Program-made: the position numbers and the translations under genes
Source: Thiohalocapsa sp.
GTDB taxonomy: Bacteria; Pseudomonadota; Gammaproteobacteria; Chromatiales; Chromatiaceae
DNA length: 32,153 nt
NCBI GenBank assembly: GCA_028277725.1
Contig: JANQFX010000080.1
Location: forward strand, 1-32,153
Reading direction: 5' to 3'
Shown: piece by piece, positions 31,511 to 32,153 of the stretch
Layout: the number at the start of each line of letters is the position of its first letter
Numbering within the stretch: position 1 is the first letter of the stretch
The notes under the pieces: generated by a model
What the model was told of the DNA's origin: nothing
Databases searched by the model: none
The model's input: only the letters and a program-made list of their open reading frames with translations

Positions 31511-32034
31511 TGCGCGCCTTTCGGCACGGCATCGGTGCCCTGGTGGCCTGCGGGCTGCTCGCCGCCTGCAGTCAGCCCAACCTGGACGAGCTCGAGACCT
31601 ATGTCGCCCGTGTCAAGGAGCGTCCGCCGGGGCCCTTGGAACCGATTCCGGAGCCGCCGCAGCCATATAGGTTCATCTACGAGCCCGATAACCGGCGCGA
31701 CCCCTTTGTCATGGACGATCGCACGGCCCAGGCGACCATGCCGCGCCAGGGCACCGGCATCGCGCCGGACCCGCTGCGGCGGCGCGAGGCTTTGGAGAAC
31801 TACTCGCTCGACTCCCTGCGCATGGTGGGTACGCTGGAGCAGAACGACACGCGTTGGGGGTTGGTCATGAGCCCCGACGGGATACTGCACAAGGTCGGTG
31901 TCGGTGACCACATGGGCAAGAACTACGGCGAGATCAGGAGTATCAGCGCAGAGGGAATCGCCTTGAAGGAGATCGTTGGCGTTGGCCCAGGGGGCTGGCG
32001 GGAGCGAGATGCGAGCCTGTCGCTACGGCAATAG
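31507..32034 (+). CDS. pilP: Type IV pilus assembly lipoprotein PilP
   Basis: PilP is a lipoprotein that links the PilN-PilO pair to the outer-membrane secretin PilQ. The 175-residue precursor has a lipobox (LLAAC, Cys at about residue 21), a disordered Pro-rich linker (ERPPGPLEPIPEPPQP), the YEPDNRRDPF segment that contacts PilN/O, and the carboxy-terminal beta domain (LRMVGTLEQNDTRWGLVMSPDG, VGVGDHMGKNYGEI). Length is normal. pilQ would be expected right after the stop; instead a block of hairpins follows, and any pilQ lies outside the window. Confidence 0.96.
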   Translation: MMRAFRHGIGALVACGLLAACSQPNLDELETYVARVKERPPGPLEPIPEPPQPYRFIYEPDNRRDPFVMDDRTAQATMPRQGTGIAPDPLRRREALENYSLDSLRMVGTLEQNDTRWGLVMSPDGILHKVGVGDHMGKNYGEIRSISAEGIALKEIVGVGPGGWRERDASLSLRQ

Positions 32035-32049
32035 GATCCTTAAGGGGAC

Positions 32050-32148
32050 CTTGAAAAATTGCCGTCCTGGCAACTTTTCAAGACGCGAAGCGAAAACGCG
32101 GTTTCCGCTTCGCTCCATTTTTCGAGCGCTTGGGCGCTTGAAAAATGG
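32050..32148. repeat. Three consecutive hairpins after pilP
   Basis: Hairpin 1 pairs CTTGAAAAATTGCC (32050-32063) with GGCAACTTTTCAAG (32069-32082), one mismatch. Hairpin 2 pairs GCGAAGCGAAAAC (32085-32097) with GTTTCCGCTTCGC (32101-32113), one mismatch. Hairpin 3 pairs CCATTTTTCGAGCGC (32115-32129) with GCGCTTGAAAAATGG (32134-32148), one mismatch. Hairpins 1 and 3 share CTTGAAAAAT. The block is packed with no more than two bases between stems, starting 15 bases after the pilP stop. It could be a dispersed palindromic element, a transcription attenuator or an mRNA processing site; the window ends before pilQ could be seen. Confidence 0.7.
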
Positions 32149-32153
32149 CGGGG

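Noticed and set aside
1..32153. CRISPR array
   Set aside because: No regularly spaced identical repeats of 25-40 bp were seen; the repeated elements found are single, dispersed and palindromic.

Overview
The window is high-GC DNA from a gammaproteobacterium, most likely a purple sulfur bacterium (Chromatiaceae or close). The best marker is a small secreted Gly/Tyr/Trp-rich protein at 6725-7105 that looks like a sulfur globule envelope protein. Gene order also fits Gammaproteobacteria: HAD phosphatase / rppH / ptsP, and rpmE / malic enzyme / pilMNOP. The species is inferred; no rRNA or tRNA gene was seen.

Layout. 1-2116: a palindromic dispersed repeat, an alpha/beta hydrolase (minus) and a PlcP/LpxH-like metallophosphoesterase (plus). 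2187-3320: ampD (minus) and a decayed DUF1538-type membrane gene. 3366-7105: a DUF1631 protein, nadC and the sulfur globule gene. 7416-10236 (minus): an operon of OlsB-like N-acyltransferase, OlsA-like acyltransferase and a family 4 glycosyltransferase, each joined to the next by a 4-base overlap. 10380-14073: a HAD phosphatase divergent from rppH-ptsP. 14120-16252 (minus): a polysaccharide chain-length (Wzz/GumC-type) protein whose cytoplasmic tail is a degenerate tyrosine-recombinase domain. 16432-19980: hemE divergent from uvrD. 20042-23524: two related small membrane proteins, a TRAP substrate-binding protein, hemW and rpmE. 24023-28156: malic enzyme, malate dehydrogenase and citrate synthase, with a second copy of the dispersed repeat before gltA. 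28204-28920 (minus): a conserved hypothetical gene. 29199-32034: pilM-pilN-pilO-pilP, followed by three back-to-back hairpins where pilQ would be expected.

How the genes fit together. The PlcP-like enzyme (diacylglycerol from phospholipid), the glycosyltransferase (possible glycolipid from diacylglycerol) and OlsB/OlsA (ornithine lipid) form a plausible phosphate-saving membrane-lipid set. Both loci have heptamers at 11-bp spacing upstream, as in Pho boxes: fairly convincing before olsB, weaker before the PlcP-like gene. The malic enzyme, malate dehydrogenase and citrate synthase form a C4/TCA block. PilMNOP is the inner-membrane alignment complex of type IV pili.

The most unusual items are the Wzz-recombinase fusion, the dispersed palindromic element with a smaller palindromic element apparently nested at its apex, the candidate phosphate-stress lipid set, and the triple hairpin after pilP. 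All identifications come from reading motifs by eye; no database search was run.
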